In this document: piece by piece, positions 1-10,738 of the stretch | Layout of the letters: each line of letters starts with the position of its first letter | Position numbering within the stretch: the first letter of the stretch is position 1 | Notes under the pieces: generated by a model | What the model was told of the DNA's origin: nothing | Database searches by the model: none | The model's input: the letters and a program-made list of their open reading frames with translations, nothing else | Assembly (NCBI GenBank): GCA_934047225.1 | Contig: OW203992.1 | Span: 20,635,501-20,699,500, forward strand | Direction: 5' to 3' | Source: Ypsolopha sequella | Taxonomy: Eukaryota; Arthropoda; Insecta; Lepidoptera; Ypsolophidae | DNA length: 64,000 nucleotides | Program-made: the position numbers and the translations under genes

Positions 1-5
1 ACATA

Positions 6-389
6 TATACAACGTGTAACAGAAAGGTGTAACCATATTTGAAGTGCTTATTCAGTCAATGACATAGAACAAATTTTACTATAGAGCCAACCCGGAAATC
101 TCAAAAAAAAAATCTGCCCTCCCATACACTTCGGCCGAGCGGCATTGCATTTTTCTATGAAACAGTAAAATAGTATATTACGATACGAGAGCGATGAAAC
201 GTTTTCTGACGAGTGTGAGTTTGCGGCACGAGCTGAAGGCGCAGCGTGCGTAAAGCGGTCATTTTACGCACAGTGTGCTATAAAAATATTTTCGAAATAC
301 AAGTTTTGTTCCATAGTAAAAGTTGTTCTATACCATTGACTGAATAAGCTCTTCAAATATGGTTACAACTTTCTGTTAGACGTTGTATA
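6..389. repeat. M1 inverted-repeat element (MITE-like), copy 1
   Basis: Both ends carry the same roughly 75-bp sequence in inverted orientation, starting TATACAACGTGTAACAGAAA and returning as its reverse complement up to position 389. The core is longer than in other copies: about 110 extra bases around 165-285. Further copies lie at 28687-28950, 46238-46444, 46445-46715 and 62501-62771. No coding frame is seen. The structure fits a non-autonomous DNA transposon; the superfamily cannot be told from these ends. Confidence 0.75.
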
Positions 390-538
390 AGGTGACTTTT
401 GTTTATATAGTCAAATTCGTACTGTTGACTCAGTAATTGCTCAAGACCAGGGTTCAATTACCTTTTTTGCAGAAAAAGAATAATAATTTTTGTGCCCCTT
501 TACTAATTTAGGAACAAATGAAATATATTTATTTTCAA
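386..538. repeat. Partial M8 repeat followed by unassigned AT-rich DNA
   Basis: The first roughly 85 bases, starting TAAGGTGACTTTTGTTTATA, resemble one arm of the M8 inverted-repeat element seen complete at 48988-49257 and partial at 32658-32735. The rest is AT-rich with no recognised feature. Confidence 0.4.
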
Positions 539-889
539 TGCATGTGCTCGTAAAGGCCCACTTTTTATGCATCAAAACCGAACAGAAAGTCGATTATTTT
601 GCCCTAGGGCAAATTTTTATTTTTTTTTTTTTTTTTTATTTGTTTGCAATGGTTGGCTAACCTGCAGCCTTTCCTGTGTACCATAGATGTTATACTTTTT
701 TTTCTCACTGTTTAACGGCTCTGGATACAATCCTTTTGAGCCAATCATAATTTAAAGTTCACAAGATTATATTTGTTTTCATTTCCTCACACTATGCATT
801 GAAAAACGTAGTATGATACACGGGCGTAAAAGGAATAAATTACGAGGACGATTTAAAACACGAGCGTAGCGAGTAGCATAAACTACTAT
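539..889 (-). repeat. M2 interspersed element, copy 1
   Basis: About 350 bp recurring at 32766-33147, 44531-44916 and 61837-62192, plus a copy split by a LINE (14137-14194 and 16582-16763). One end reads TGCATGTGCTCGTAAAGGCC. The other end forms a hairpin around GAGCGTAGCGAG and closes with TAGCATAAACTACTATT. No protein is encoded. It is a high-copy non-autonomous element of unknown class; orientation here is opposite to the copy at 44531. Confidence 0.7.
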
Positions 890-1293
890 TATGTAATGTA
901 GGTATACATCAGATACACTTATTACAGGTCGTTTTTAATGTAATATCATTAAATAATCTATCTCTAAGGAAAATCTATCTCTTAGAGTTTTATATAATAA
1001 ATAATATATGAGGGGAAATATACAAAGAAGTAAAGGTCAGGTTTAGTTTAATTTAATTAAATAATACACTTCAATAAAAAAAAATAGGAATAAATAATAA
1101 TATAAATATAGGTAAATTACTGCAACACATACATATAATAAATATATCTCTAACTCCGCCCATTCGATTATTCTTGTTAAGAAGAAGGGGAAGAAACTTA
1201 GCAAGATCATGTCTTCTTTTTTTAATAATTTTTGGTACAAACTTAAAAAGTAAGCTTGTATACTTTAATTGCATAAAGAGATAAAAAATACAA
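890..1293 (-). mobile_element. LINE 3'-end fragment, minus strand
   Basis: This AT-rich segment matches 24527-25040 (same strand) and 34079-34489 (opposite strand). All three share a short coding remnant read as K-x-R-H-D-L-A-K-F-L and an AT-rich 3' untranslated region. In the copy at 34079 the region ends in ATTTC repeats, which marks the 3' end of the element. The frame is short and there is no RT motif, so this is a 5'-truncated dead copy. The LINE clade is not determined. Confidence 0.6.
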
Positions 1294-2057
1294 TTTTACC
1301 GTGCGTTTTTCACAACAAGGGTCATTGAACCTTGGTAATCCGAGTTTCCAGTATGAATTTGAATATACACACAAAAGTCAACTTATATAGGTGGGGATAC
1401 AAAATAAAATAGTATTTCCCAAAAAAGCTGTTTATTCATTTTCATCAATAAATGGGTAATCAGTAATTATTAGGCTTAATAAAATAATTTTATAATTAAT
1501 CTTAAAAAACTGATTTTGGCGTGCTAAGGCGCTATCAACTTGGTCTTGTTTTGCTGCGGAAAAACAGACAAGACCCCACACCTTGGGTTTAAAAATTAAA
1601 CTCTAAAAAGCACTGTAGAACCCTTTATTACGAGTATGATGCTTAAAATGTGCAAACTTTCCCCACATATTCGTAGGTCAAAAAAAAAAACAAAAATTCA
1701 TAATTCTGTAAGGCTTTTGGTTTGAAAAGGCCAGCACTAGCGTTTATTCGGATTGAAACCGAGGGAACTTTTTATCAGTAATGTTCCCTTAGAGAATTAT
1801 TTCATTAGTGCCTTTATCTCAGACTTTCGAGGGTGTATATTTAGTCTAAAAGTTTTCTAATTCCTATATTAATCATTTACCTTACCTATTCCAAGTTATT
1901 TAGGTGAGATGTACCTATATATCGATTTACTGCGCTCTTGTTCACAGGGCTGTTTCCTTTATTACGCTATTTGCATAACTAATTCAGTGAATGAGGCGTA
2001 ATTTATGAAAATTTGTATTATGATTATGTATGTATTAGGTAAGTATTTACTATTTAG
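1294..2057. other. Unassigned AT-rich DNA
   Basis: No open frame with recognisable motifs, no clear inverted repeat and no match to other families in the window. Confidence 0.5.
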
Positions 2058-2245
2058 AATTACACAATATAACTATAAATAAAAGAAAATTTAAAACTTG
2101 AAATATACGAGTATTTCGGCTCTTAGTGGGCCGTCATCAATCAAGTATAAGGCCACAAAAGGCCGAAATATATTTCAAGTTTTAAATTTTCTTTTATTTA
2201 TAATATATATTTAAAGTTATATTGTGTAATTCTAAATAAAAAGCT
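2058..2245. repeat. M3 inverted-repeat element with hammerhead-like core, copy 1
   Basis: Two arms ending in AATTACACAATATAAC and its inverse enclose AAATAAAAGAAAATTT and its inverse. The centre holds TTTCGGCTCTTAGTGGGCC followed by GTCATCAATC. Read on the minus strand this gives a T-TGATGA stem, loop and GAAA order, like a hammerhead core with its first C changed. The second, better copy is at 40762-40985. Confidence 0.6.
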
Positions 2246-2666
2246 AATAGAGGCATATTATATATTTATTCAAGTAAGTTTTAACTGGGTTTTCTTCAGT
2301 TTATCTAAGTGCGGATATTACTTCTACATAATTTCAATGAGCTTGTAGCGATTGTTAGTTTGAATCTTACTCGTAAATGTGCCCACCCATCTGATTTACT
2401 AATATAACATAACCTAGACAGAGTGATGATTTTACCACTATAAGTTTTTAGAAATGGCTAGTTAAAAAGCATTGCCGATAAAAAAATCATTTCAATTTTG
2501 AATATGGAATTCTTTGGTGACCTTTTTTTTTTTTGGTTCCTGGCGACCGCTGCTATTTTAAGCGCCATTTTTTGCCAGTGTCAAGTTAGATTTTGACATG
2601 ATTAGTTATTCAGACTTTCAGATGCCGTTTGTTCATCACGAGGTATATTGAATTCATTCGTTTTTA
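2246..2666. other. Unassigned AT-rich DNA
   Basis: Nothing recognisable beyond a T homopolymer near 2523. No supported gene. Confidence 0.5.
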
Positions 2667-4086
2667 GGGTTCCGTAGTACCTAAAAGGAACCTTTTATGG
2701 TAAGACTACGTTGTCCGTCTGTCCGTCCGTATGTCACAACCTCATAACTTTAGCACCGTTAAAGATAAAGACTTGAAATTTAGCACAAAAATAGCATTAA
2801 TTTGCTCACATAGTACTGTGTAAAAAAAAATTAATAAAAAAATAGAAATTGTTTAAAAATTTCCAAAACAAAAGAGAGAATAATAAAAAATATTATTCTA
2901 AAATAAAATATGGGTATCAAATTTTTAATATTAAAGAACTGATTGTAAAAATATATAACTAAGTATATAACTAACTACAAAATAGTATATTTATTATCAT
3001 ATTAATTAATGATATATAAATACTTAAACAAACTAAACTGCTAAAAATAAAAACGTATTACAAACTAAACTAAAAATAAATAGAACCCTAAACCTTAAAA
3101 TAATGTAATAATCTAAACCTACTATAAAAGTAAAATTACCTTACAAATAAAACCCTAACTTTCAAATTTGCGCCAGGTACGACATGGAGCGGTGGTCTTG
3201 CCATCTGTCTTTTATTTTTCTTCCGAGTGCCCTCAGAAATGCCCTGGCCTCAGAGCCCCATACGCCGGTCGTTTCAAATGCGGCGGTAATAAAAATGTAA
3301 TTTATTATATTTACTGGCACTGATTTTATTTTGCCCCCCTCCCCCCTTGTCTCCAAAACTGGTGGACCGAAATATATGAAAAAATGTCGATTATAGATCA
3401 TACCTAACTGGCCAATTACAGGAAAACTAAAGCGATTTAAAAAAGTTTAATACAATGGAGAAATATAAAAAAGTGAAATAATAAAAATATAAATAAATAT
3501 AAAAATACAACATGGATATCAAAAAAATGTACGTCCCCTCCTTGTCTCTGAATTGGGTGGACCGAAAAATTTGAAAAAAATGTCGATTATAGATCACAAC
3601 TGGCAAATTACAGAAAAACTATAGCTATTTAAAAAAAGTTCAATACAAATGAGAATCATAAAAAAAGTGAAATAAATATATTTTTTTTATAAAAATACAA
3701 AATGTGTATCAAATTGTAGTTTTTAAAGAGCTGATTGTAGAAATATATAGTTTAGCTATATTTACTTGCATCTATTTTGAGAAATCTTCGAAAAACCACA
3801 AAAAAAGTGTATGTCCCCCTTATCTCCAAAACTGTTGGACAGAAAAAAATGAAAAAAATCATGGTAGTATTTTATTTTATTTTATTTTATTCATAAACAA
3901 AAATCCACAGCAAGTACATTCAGATTACTTGAACATGATATTCATCTTATTGTGCCAATAACGGATTTCACTATGCTAAACTAAACATACTAATAAATGT
4001 GTTTACGTAAAGATTACAGTGACAAAATTACATTTTTCGTCCACTTTACAGAACCCTAAGTATGCGAGTCTGACTCGCACTTCAAA
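2667..4086. repeat. M4 interspersed element (long form), copy 1
   Basis: It starts AGGGTTCCGTAGTACCTAAA, passes a CTGTCCGTCCGT stretch, and ends GCGAGTCTGACTCGCACTT. A shorter copy lies at 18231-19038. The interior has roughly 190-bp tandem units (about 3340-3530, 3531-3715 and a partial third), each with a CCCC-T-TGTCTC then A-CTGGTGGACCGAAAAA-type block. The termini are shared with the shorter M5 family. Small frames inside are not conserved between copies. Confidence 0.65.
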
Positions 4087-4122
4087 TTGGCGGCAATTTG
4101 AAAAGCCTTTAGGACATCAAGA

Positions 4123-4492
4123 TGAAGTTAACGCGAGAAAATTTATCGGTCCATGATTTATTACCACTTTCTTTGTGATCTTAGCCAACAACAAAGTTAT
4201 GTTATACTTCGATTGACATTTAATGATAAAGCCCCATCCCGTACCACTGCTTACAACTGGTTTGAAGCGTGGGCGTAGCTATCTCACTGATGATCTGCGT
4301 GAGGGACGTCCACTGAAGATAACGTCAGTGCTGGGCGACGCATGATAGAGGCTAATAAGAGAGTGCCCTGCCAGCAGATCAAGCCATGATTATTTGTTAG
4401 TAATTTGGTATGAAATTAGATGAACATTTAGGCGTCAGGAAGATTTGTACATAGATGAATTCCCCATAATTTGACCGAAGACCAAAAACGCC
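4123..4492 (+). pseudogene. Mariner transposase remnant, 5' part
   Basis: In one frame near 4150-4275 the translation reads M-I-Y-Y-H-F then L-S-Q-Q-Q-S and N-D-K-A-P-S-R-T-T-A-Y-N-W-F, which is the N-terminal DNA-binding region of mariner (Tc1/mariner, DDE/D) transposases. A frame change leads to Y-L-T-D-D-L-R-E-G-R-P near 4280-4310, again typical of mariner. A stop after E-A-W-A and several frameshifts show it is dead. The coding sense continues after the BEL insertion at 10739, where the frame runs on from T-E-D-Q-K into R-L-R-M-D-W-C-H-E. The catalytic D residues are not visible, so the copy was already truncated or badly decayed. Confidence 0.8.
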
Positions 4493-4673
4493 TGTTTCCG
4501 CCAAAGACGGAATAATACGATGCACTTTTGGTGTACACGATTTAATTGTTACAAATACAATAATTAGGTAGGTATCTAATATATGAGCTGGCACAACGTG
4601 CGTCCGATACTCGTAGTGGTCAATAGCGCAATGGTTGGTGGTGGGGGGAAAGCCACTGGAGCTGGCCGCGACA
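4493..4673 (-). repeat. BEL/Pao 3' LTR (181 bp)
   Basis: This 181-bp segment is identical by eye to 10558-10738. On either strand it begins TG and ends CA, as retroviral-type LTRs do. It lies 26 bp past the gag-pol stop. It is flanked on the outside by CGCC, which recurs immediately outside the other LTR. Confidence 0.92.
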
Positions 4674-4699
4674 TGTCGGCGGGCGTTGAAGAGTTGTCT

Positions 4700-7600
4700 T
4701 CAAAAATGGATGTCCACGGGTAACGGGCAAATTTTGGTGAAGTCTCTGCGCAGGATCCCAGTTGCTGTCTGGATGTCTGCTACGCGATTTATATTGTCTC
4801 GTCCAGGGTAAACCTTAATTATTCTCCCCAATGACCATTTGAGTGGGGGTAGTTTATCTTTTATAACACAAAGGGTATCCAGTTGAACATCTCCTTGTGT
4901 GCTCTTCCATTTCGTCCTAGTCTGAAGTTCACTAATGTATTCCAACTGCCACCGGGCCCAGAAATGTTGTCTTAACTGTTGAATTCGTTGATAATGATTC
5001 AATCTTAGAGTGTTCGTGCTTGTGTAGTCCGGTTCTGGAATCGAGCTCATCGCTCTCCCGATCAAGAAGTGGCTCGGCGTCAATGGCAAGAAATCGTTAC
5101 GATCAGAGCTAAGTGGGGTAAGGGGCCTAGAATTTAATAGTGCCTCTATTTGTGTGAGTGTCGTGTTTAGTTGTTCATAATTTAGATGTGCCAAGCCTAA
5201 GACACGACGTAAATGGTACTTTACTGATTTGACCCCACTTTCATGAAGGCCTCCATAGTGTGGTGCTAATGGAGGCTGGAAATGAAATCGTATCATATCT
5301 GACGAAAATGTATCGTTAATATCGGACGAGTGGTCTTTAATAAACTTAAGAATCTCATTGCTAGCGCCTACCAGGTTTGAGCCATTGTCACAGAAAACGT
5401 CTGATGATTGACCTCTGCGTGAAAAGAAACGTTTGAGCGCTGCAATAAAATTAGCCGTAGTCATATCGCTCACTAGTTCAATGTGAATAGCCTTGGATGT
5501 GAAACATACAAAAATACATAAGTATGCCTTTATAAGTCTGCAGCCACGGCCACTACGGTCTGCCATCATTATAGGACCTGCGTAGTCCAAACAAGTTATT
5601 TGGAATGGAAATATAGGTTTTAATCGCTGCTGTGGTAAATTGCCCATGATTGGCTGTACAGTTTTCCCACGAAAACGTGCACATAATACGCATTTTTTTG
5701 TAGTTGATCTAGCCAAACTTCGCCCTCCTAAAGGCCAATATTTTTCCCTGATGGAGTACAGCAAGTGTTGGGGCCCTGCGTGCATAAGCTTTTTGTGTTC
5801 GTGTTCGAAAATCAGTTGTGTAAGTTTGTGTTTTTTATCTAAAATAGCTGGGTGAATCTTTTCATAATCATAGTCTGAATTGTTTATTCTACCGCCAACT
5901 TTTAACAGATTGTGATCGTCTTTGTCCAAAAATGGATTCAGGGATAAAAGAACTGATCCTTTCAATGTTTTATTTGAATTAAGTGTTTTATGTTCACTTG
6001 AAAAAGACTCTGCTTGTGAAAAAAAAATCAAACATTTCATAGATTTGTTCAACTCTTCTGGCGCCAATGAACCATAGGTTTTGTTGTCTTTATTTCTAAT
6101 GTTGTGGATGAAACGAAGACAATAAGCCATAACTCTTTGCATTCTGGCTAAGCTTGAAAACCTATCAAAAGGAAATAACGGTTCTATTTTATTCAAGTTT
6201 TTGATTTGTGACTTGTTTGGGTCTCTGGATAGTTCATTCGCGTCAGTAGAGCTTGAAACTAAACTAGTTTCAATCCTTGTTTCAGGTAGTTTTTGTGTTT
6301 GTGTTTTTAACTGCGGCCACAATTGTTCGGGTAATTGTAAAAACCGCGGACCGTTCCACCACATTTCGTTATCTACAATAGACGTAGCCGATAATCCACG
6401 TGTTATGTGATCCGCAGGATTATCGAGTGTCGGAACATGTCTCCAAGTTGTTTTGCTGCAAGTGGACTGTATTTCTGCTATTCTATTCCTAACAAAGGTT
6501 TGTAACTTATTTGGATCCATGTTCAGCCATCCTAACACTATAGTGGAATCCGTCCAAAAAAAGCATTTGTCAAAACTGAGCCTCATGCTTTGAATGATTT
6601 TTTCATATAAACGTGCACCTATTAACGCACCACATAATTCAAGACGCGGTGTGGTAAGTGGCTTGATAGGTGCGACTTTGCCCTTGGAACATAACAACTT
6701 AATGCTCACTTTGTTTTGCTCATCAACTGAGCGAATATAGGCACTCGAACCATAACAATTTTGTGAACTGTCTGTAAAAATGTGAAGCTGCACATTCACT
6801 GGATTTGCACATTTTATGTGTCGGTGAATACGTAAATCGTTAAGATGAGGCAAACTTTGGACAAAAGCTAGCCATGAATCTCTAATATTATCTGGTACTA
6901 TTTCGTCCCATTCTAATTTCTGTAACCACAATTTCTGCAACATAATCTTAATCTCGTAAATAGTAGGGGATAGTAATCCCAGCGGATCAAAGATTCGTGA
7001 AATTGTTGAAAGTATTTTTCGTTTTGTCACTAGGCCCTCAAATTGCAGATTAATGTTAAAACATAAATCGTCTGATTTACTATCCCAGTCAATACCTAAT
7101 ATTTTCGAAACTTGTTCTGAACATAAATCGAAGTGCTCATTCGATTTGTTTTGTTTATCGTTTGAAATGTTACTCAAAAGTTGCTCATTGTTAGACCTCC
7201 ACTTACGAAGTGGAAAACAACCTGAGTTCAATGTGTGTGTAATTTGCGTGTATATGTGTATAGCATCTTTTAAAGAATCCGACCCTGAAATGAGATCGTC
7301 GACCATAAAATCTTTTGCGATAATTTCCTTAACAATAGGATCTTGACATTCCATAGACAACTGCTTGAGGCAGCGTATTGCTAGGAAAGCGGCGGATGCG
7401 GTGCCATATGTCACCGTATTGAGCTGATAAGAACTGATAGGTTCGCTAGGGTTGTCCCTCCACAATATTTGTTGTAAGCATCGTTGAGAGGGCTCCAGTT
7501 CGACTTGCCTATACATTTTCTCGACATCAGCTGTTAAGGCAATGGAATGCTGTCTAAATCTCAAAAGGATCGAAAATAGGTAATCCTGTATAGTCGGACC

Positions 7601-9937
7601 TACGTGTTGTATTGAGTTGTACGAATATCCACTCGTAGTTCGGGCCGAAAAATCGTATACTACACGCAGTTTTGTTGTGGTACTTGATGATTTCTCGACA
7701 CTATGGTGTGGTGCGAAATAACAAGTATTATTTGCGATTTGTTTAGGTGTTTTACTCATATGTCCTAATTGCATATACTCATGAATAAATTTCGCATAAT
7801 TAGCCTTTAGATGAGGATTACGCTTGAATTTACGCTCTAGTGATAGTAATCGCTGTTTCGCTAGCACGTATGAGTCACCTAACACGTCAGGTGTTTGTTT
7901 CAATGGAATTGAAACTTGAAATCGACCATTCGACAATCGTTTTGTATTGTTTACAAAATGCATTTCGCATATATTTTCCTCGATAGATAGCTGAGGCAAA
8001 TTTTTAATGGAATCTAGTTCCCAAAATCTAGCCAATTGGTCTTGAATATCTTGTGTGTTAGTTAAGTTACAATGCTCGTTAGATTGACTTGATAATAAAA
8101 CTTGTGATGACATTGTGTTTAGAGATCCGCCAATAATCCAACCTAATTTAGACTCGTGTAGGATTATTTCGTGATCCTTAATTTGTATTTGTTTTGTGCC
8201 TAGTAAATCCCAGAAAATATTGTTACCTAACAAAATATCGATGTTTGAAGGCAAATGGAAACTAGGATCAGCCAGTTTTATTCCTGTGGGAATATTTAAT
8301 TGTTTAATATTTATTGATTTGTTTGGCCAAGGACCCGTTATTTCTGAGATGACAATACACGTTATATTTGCACGGAATTGTGAATATTGAGATTTAATTT
8401 CAAATGTGCAAATCTTATCAACCGAAGTCGTCTTGTTATTAATACCACTGACTGAAATAGAGATGTCACTGGTAGGTAAATTCAATTGTTCGCATAATCT
8501 TTGGCTGATAAAATTGGATGTAGATCCTGAATCTAAAATAATTCTAGCTGTACAAATTGTGTTGCCATTACCTTGAATGTTGACTACTGCTGTTGACAGC
8601 AGGCCCTGCCCCGGCGAGGAGCACGAAAGTACCACCTCATTGCCCTTGAAGGCAGAGTCCTGATGCTGAACATCTGTATGGATCAACGTATTGTGCTTTT
8701 TGTTGCACACCTTACATGCACTTAATCTGCATTTTTTTGACGAATGGCCTACTCTTAAACAGTTTAAGCAAAGGTTCGCTTGTTCAGCTCTAGTGGCCCT
8801 ATCTTTAGGTGACAGGTCTAGAAATGATCTACAGTTGTAAATTGTATGATCGTTTGACTGACAAATCGTGCATTGAAAATTGAAATTGTGATTTTTTTGT
8901 GTGTTATTAATGTTATTATGCATTTTATTTTTGTTATTGTAATTTTGTGTATTTTCTTGTGTATTTGCTGAAAAAGTTCTTACCTTTTCCCGCTTTATGT
9001 TTTTTCGTTCTATTATTTCTAATAATGAGGCTTTATTTGAAATTAATTTTATCATATCTTCAAAATTCACCGCATCCTTTTCTTGTTTATTTACCCTTTT
9101 TTCCCATTCAATAAATGTTTGAGAATCGAGCTTATTCGACACAATATGAATCAACAATGTGTCCCAGTTATCTGTGGGTTCATCTAGCTGTTTCAATGAT
9201 TGCAAATGCTTTTTGTAACAATCAACAAGCCTTCTCAGATTTGCTGAGCTTTCTTTTTGTATGGGATAAACATCAAAAAGTGCTTTGACATGGTCTGAAA
9301 TTAGCATGCGTTTATTGTCGAACCTATCGCATAAAAATTCCCATGCAATACTATAATTAGATGCAGTGAGTTCCAAAGAGCTGATAACATTCGAGGCAAC
9401 TCCTCTTAGGGAAGCCTTTAAATAGTGAAATTTATTTATGTCTGAAAGACTGCTGTTTGTGTGAATCAGTGAAATGTATTTGTCCCTAAATTCTAACCAC
9501 TGGCTGTACGTACCATCGAATCTATCCAAGTATATCTCAGGCAGCTTGATATTTTGATCTTGTACTTTCACATCAGAGGCGTCCCGGCTGGCTGACCTTG
9601 CTGGCTGGGTAGCAAGCGCAGTCGGTTTGAGCGAATTGACTATAGCTTGAGCACGCGCTAAATTTTTAAAGTACAAGCACTCAAAAGTCTCCCGATCCTT
9701 ACGTTGTTGCTCCGTTGCTTCATCATGGCACTCAACCAATGTTTGAATATCGTTATAATCGTCGAACAATGTCTCCAACCTGGCAATTCGCATTTCAAGT
9801 TCAAGGCCGATAGCCGGTGTTTTTTCTTTAGGTAATGAATCTATATGCTGTTGAAAAAGTGTCAGACGACCCTTGCAAGATCCTCTCTTTTTGACTAATT
9901 CCGTGATAGATGTCATTTTGCCTTTCACAAACACCAC
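4700..9937 (-). CDS. BEL/Pao retrotransposon gag-pol polyprotein, intact
   Basis: One uninterrupted 1745-codon frame has the domain order expected of BEL/Pao elements. A Gag region (about residues 1-340) is followed by three cysteine/histidine knuckles near 354-413 (for example C-T-I-C-Q and C-L-N-C-L-R-V-G-H). An aspartic protease lies around 464-475 (L-D-S-G-S-T). The reverse transcriptase has T-A-D-V-E-K-M-Y near 799 and the catalytic F-M-V-D-D-L near 874. An RNase H-like region contains H-I-F-T-D-S-S near 1050 and F-F-W-T-D-S near 1122. The integrase has a zinc-binding H..C-V-L-C part near 1382-1422, then D (C-L-D-Y-A-G), D (F-C-D-N-G-S) and E (L-H-E-S-G-V) near 1447, 1512 and 1561. The start at 9937 gives the longest frame; an ATG seven codons in is an alternative. 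No env-like frame follows. Full length and identical LTRs suggest a young, possibly mobile copy. Confidence 0.95.
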   Translation of the reverse strand: MVFVKGKMTSITELVKKRGSCKGRLTLFQQHIDSLPKEKTPAIGLELEMRIARLETLFDDYNDIQTLVECHDEATEQQRKDRETFECLYFKNLARAQAIVNSLKPTALATQPARSASRDASDVKVQDQNIKLPEIYLDRFDGTYSQWLEFRDKYISLIHTNSSLSDINKFHYLKASLRGVASNVISSLELTASNYSIAWEFLCDRFDNKRMLISDHVKALFDVYPIQKESSANLRRLVDCYKKHLQSLKQLDEPTDNWDTLLIHIVSNKLDSQTFIEWEKRVNKQEKDAVNFEDMIKLISNKASLLEIIERKNIKREKVRTFSANTQENTQNYNNKNKMHNNINNTQKNHNFNFQCTICQSNDHTIYNCRSFLDLSPKDRATRAEQANLCLNCLRVGHSSKKCRLSACKVCNKKHNTLIHTDVQHQDSAFKGNEVVLSCSSPGQGLLSTAVVNIQGNGNTICTARIILDSGSTSNFISQRLCEQLNLPTSDISISVSGINNKTTSVDKICTFEIKSQYSQFRANITCIVISEITGPWPNKSINIKQLNIPTGIKLADPSFHLPSNIDILLGNNIFWDLLGTKQIQIKDHEIILHESKLGWIIGGSLNTMSSQVLLSSQSNEHCNLTNTQDIQDQLARFWELDSIKNLPQLSIEENICEMHFVNNTKRLSNGRFQVSIPLKQTPDVLGDSYVLAKQRLLSLERKFKRNPHLKANYAKFIHEYMQLGHMSKTPKQIANNTCYFAPHHSVEKSSSTTTKLRVVYDFSARTTSGYSYNSIQHVGPTIQDYLFSILLRFRQHSIALTADVEKMYRQVELEPSQRCLQQILWRDNPSEPISSYQLNTVTYGTASAAFLAIRCLKQLSMECQDPIVKEIIAKDFMVDDLISGSDSLKDAIHIYTQITHTLNSGCFPLRKWRSNNEQLLSNISNDKQNKSNEHFDLCSEQVSKILGIDWDSKSDDLCFNINLQFEGLVTKRKILSTISRIFDPLGLLSPTIYEIKIMLQKLWLQKLEWDEIVPDNIRDSWLAFVQSLPHLNDLRIHRHIKCANPVNVQLHIFTDSSQNCYGSSAYIRSVDEQNKVSIKLLCSKGKVAPIKPLTTPRLELCGALIGARLYEKIIQSMRLSFDKCFFWTDSTIVLGWLNMDPNKLQTFVRNRIAEIQSTCSKTTWRHVPTLDNPADHITRGLSATSIVDNEMWWNGPRFLQLPEQLWPQLKTQTQKLPETRIETSLVSSSTDANELSRDPNKSQIKNLNKIEPLFPFDRFSSLARMQRVMAYCLRFIHNIRNKDNKTYGSLAPEELNKSMKCLIFFSQAESFSSEHKTLNSNKTLKGSVLLSLNPFLDKDDHNLLKVGGRINNSDYDYEKIHPAILDKKHKLTQLIFEHEHKKLMHAGPQHLLYSIREKYWPLGGRSLARSTTKKCVLCARFRGKTVQPIMGNLPQQRLKPIFPFQITCLDYAGPIMMADRSGRGCRLIKAYLCIFVCFTSKAIHIELVSDMTTANFIAALKRFFSRRGQSSDVFCDNGSNLVGASNEILKFIKDHSSDINDTFSSDMIRFHFQPPLAPHYGGLHESGVKSVKYHLRRVLGLAHLNYEQLNTTLTQIEALLNSRPLTPLSSDRNDFLPLTPSHFLIGRAMSSIPEPDYTSTNTLRLNHYQRIQQLRQHFWARWQLEYISELQTRTKWKSTQGDVQLDTLCVIKDKLPPLKWSLGRIIKVYPGRDNINRVADIQTATGILRRDFTKICPLPVDIHF

Positions 9938-10557
9938 ACTGAAAACCAGGGAAGAAATAGGTATAAAACTATGTGTATAAAATGACAGTTAAATGATTCG
10001 TTGTTGATCAATATGGGAATGAACTAGCTTATTTACTGTAAATACCTAGATGTTTTCGTTCTAATCTTTCACTGACTGGAAATCGAAACTAAAAAGTGTA
10101 AAAAGTTGCTTGTTTTTAGTTTCACAAAAATATGAAAATGAAAATAGTTTTTCTTAGCTATAGCGCAAATTAGCAAACCTGAAACGAAGCTGGCAATGCC
10201 TAACCCCACTGAAAAATACAAATGTTATAGCAAAACTGGCTAGGTTATCGACCATTTAGCAACTACGTCATCAGCTTGGAATGTAACTGCGTAGCCGTGC
10301 AAATGATTATTGAGTTTTGATGATTGCGTTGACTGCGGGCACTATTATAGTGTGATCCTACGAGTAATGGAATAGGATAGGGAACTTAGCTCAGAAAGAA
10401 TTCCTCCTTATGTCTCGTTGTAAACTTTCCTTTGTTCACCGATGCAAATATCCTTGAAGTTGCAAAATGGCGGCGTACGGCAGCGGCGGCGGCGATAGCT
10501 TGACGGCCGCGTTATCTCGCTGGCTCCTTATAGATATTATTGAGGCTCGAAGACCAA
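9938..10557 (-). other. BEL/Pao 5' leader with candidate primer-binding site
   Basis: About 620 bp between the 5' LTR and gag. Just inside the LTR on the minus strand the sequence reads TTGGTCTTCGAGCC, and TGGTCTTCGAGCC is a plausible complement of a tRNA 3' end terminating in CCA. The tRNA species was not identified. The leader has no long frame. Confidence 0.6.
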
Positions 10558-10738
10558 TGTTTCCGCCAAAGACGGAATAATACGATGCACTTTTGGTGTA
10601 CACGATTTAATTGTTACAAATACAATAATTAGGTAGGTATCTAATATATGAGCTGGCACAACGTGCGTCCGATACTCGTAGTGGTCAATAGCGCAATGGT
10701 TGGTGGTGGGGGGAAAGCCACTGGAGCTGGCCGCGACA
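10558..10738 (-). repeat. BEL/Pao 5' LTR (181 bp)
   Basis: Identical by eye to 4493-4673, and TG...CA bounded. It contains a TATATTAG-like box when read on the minus strand, a possible core promoter for the element. CGCC follows directly at 10739-10742 and precedes the other LTR at 4489-4492, which gives a 4-bp target duplication. Confidence 0.92.
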
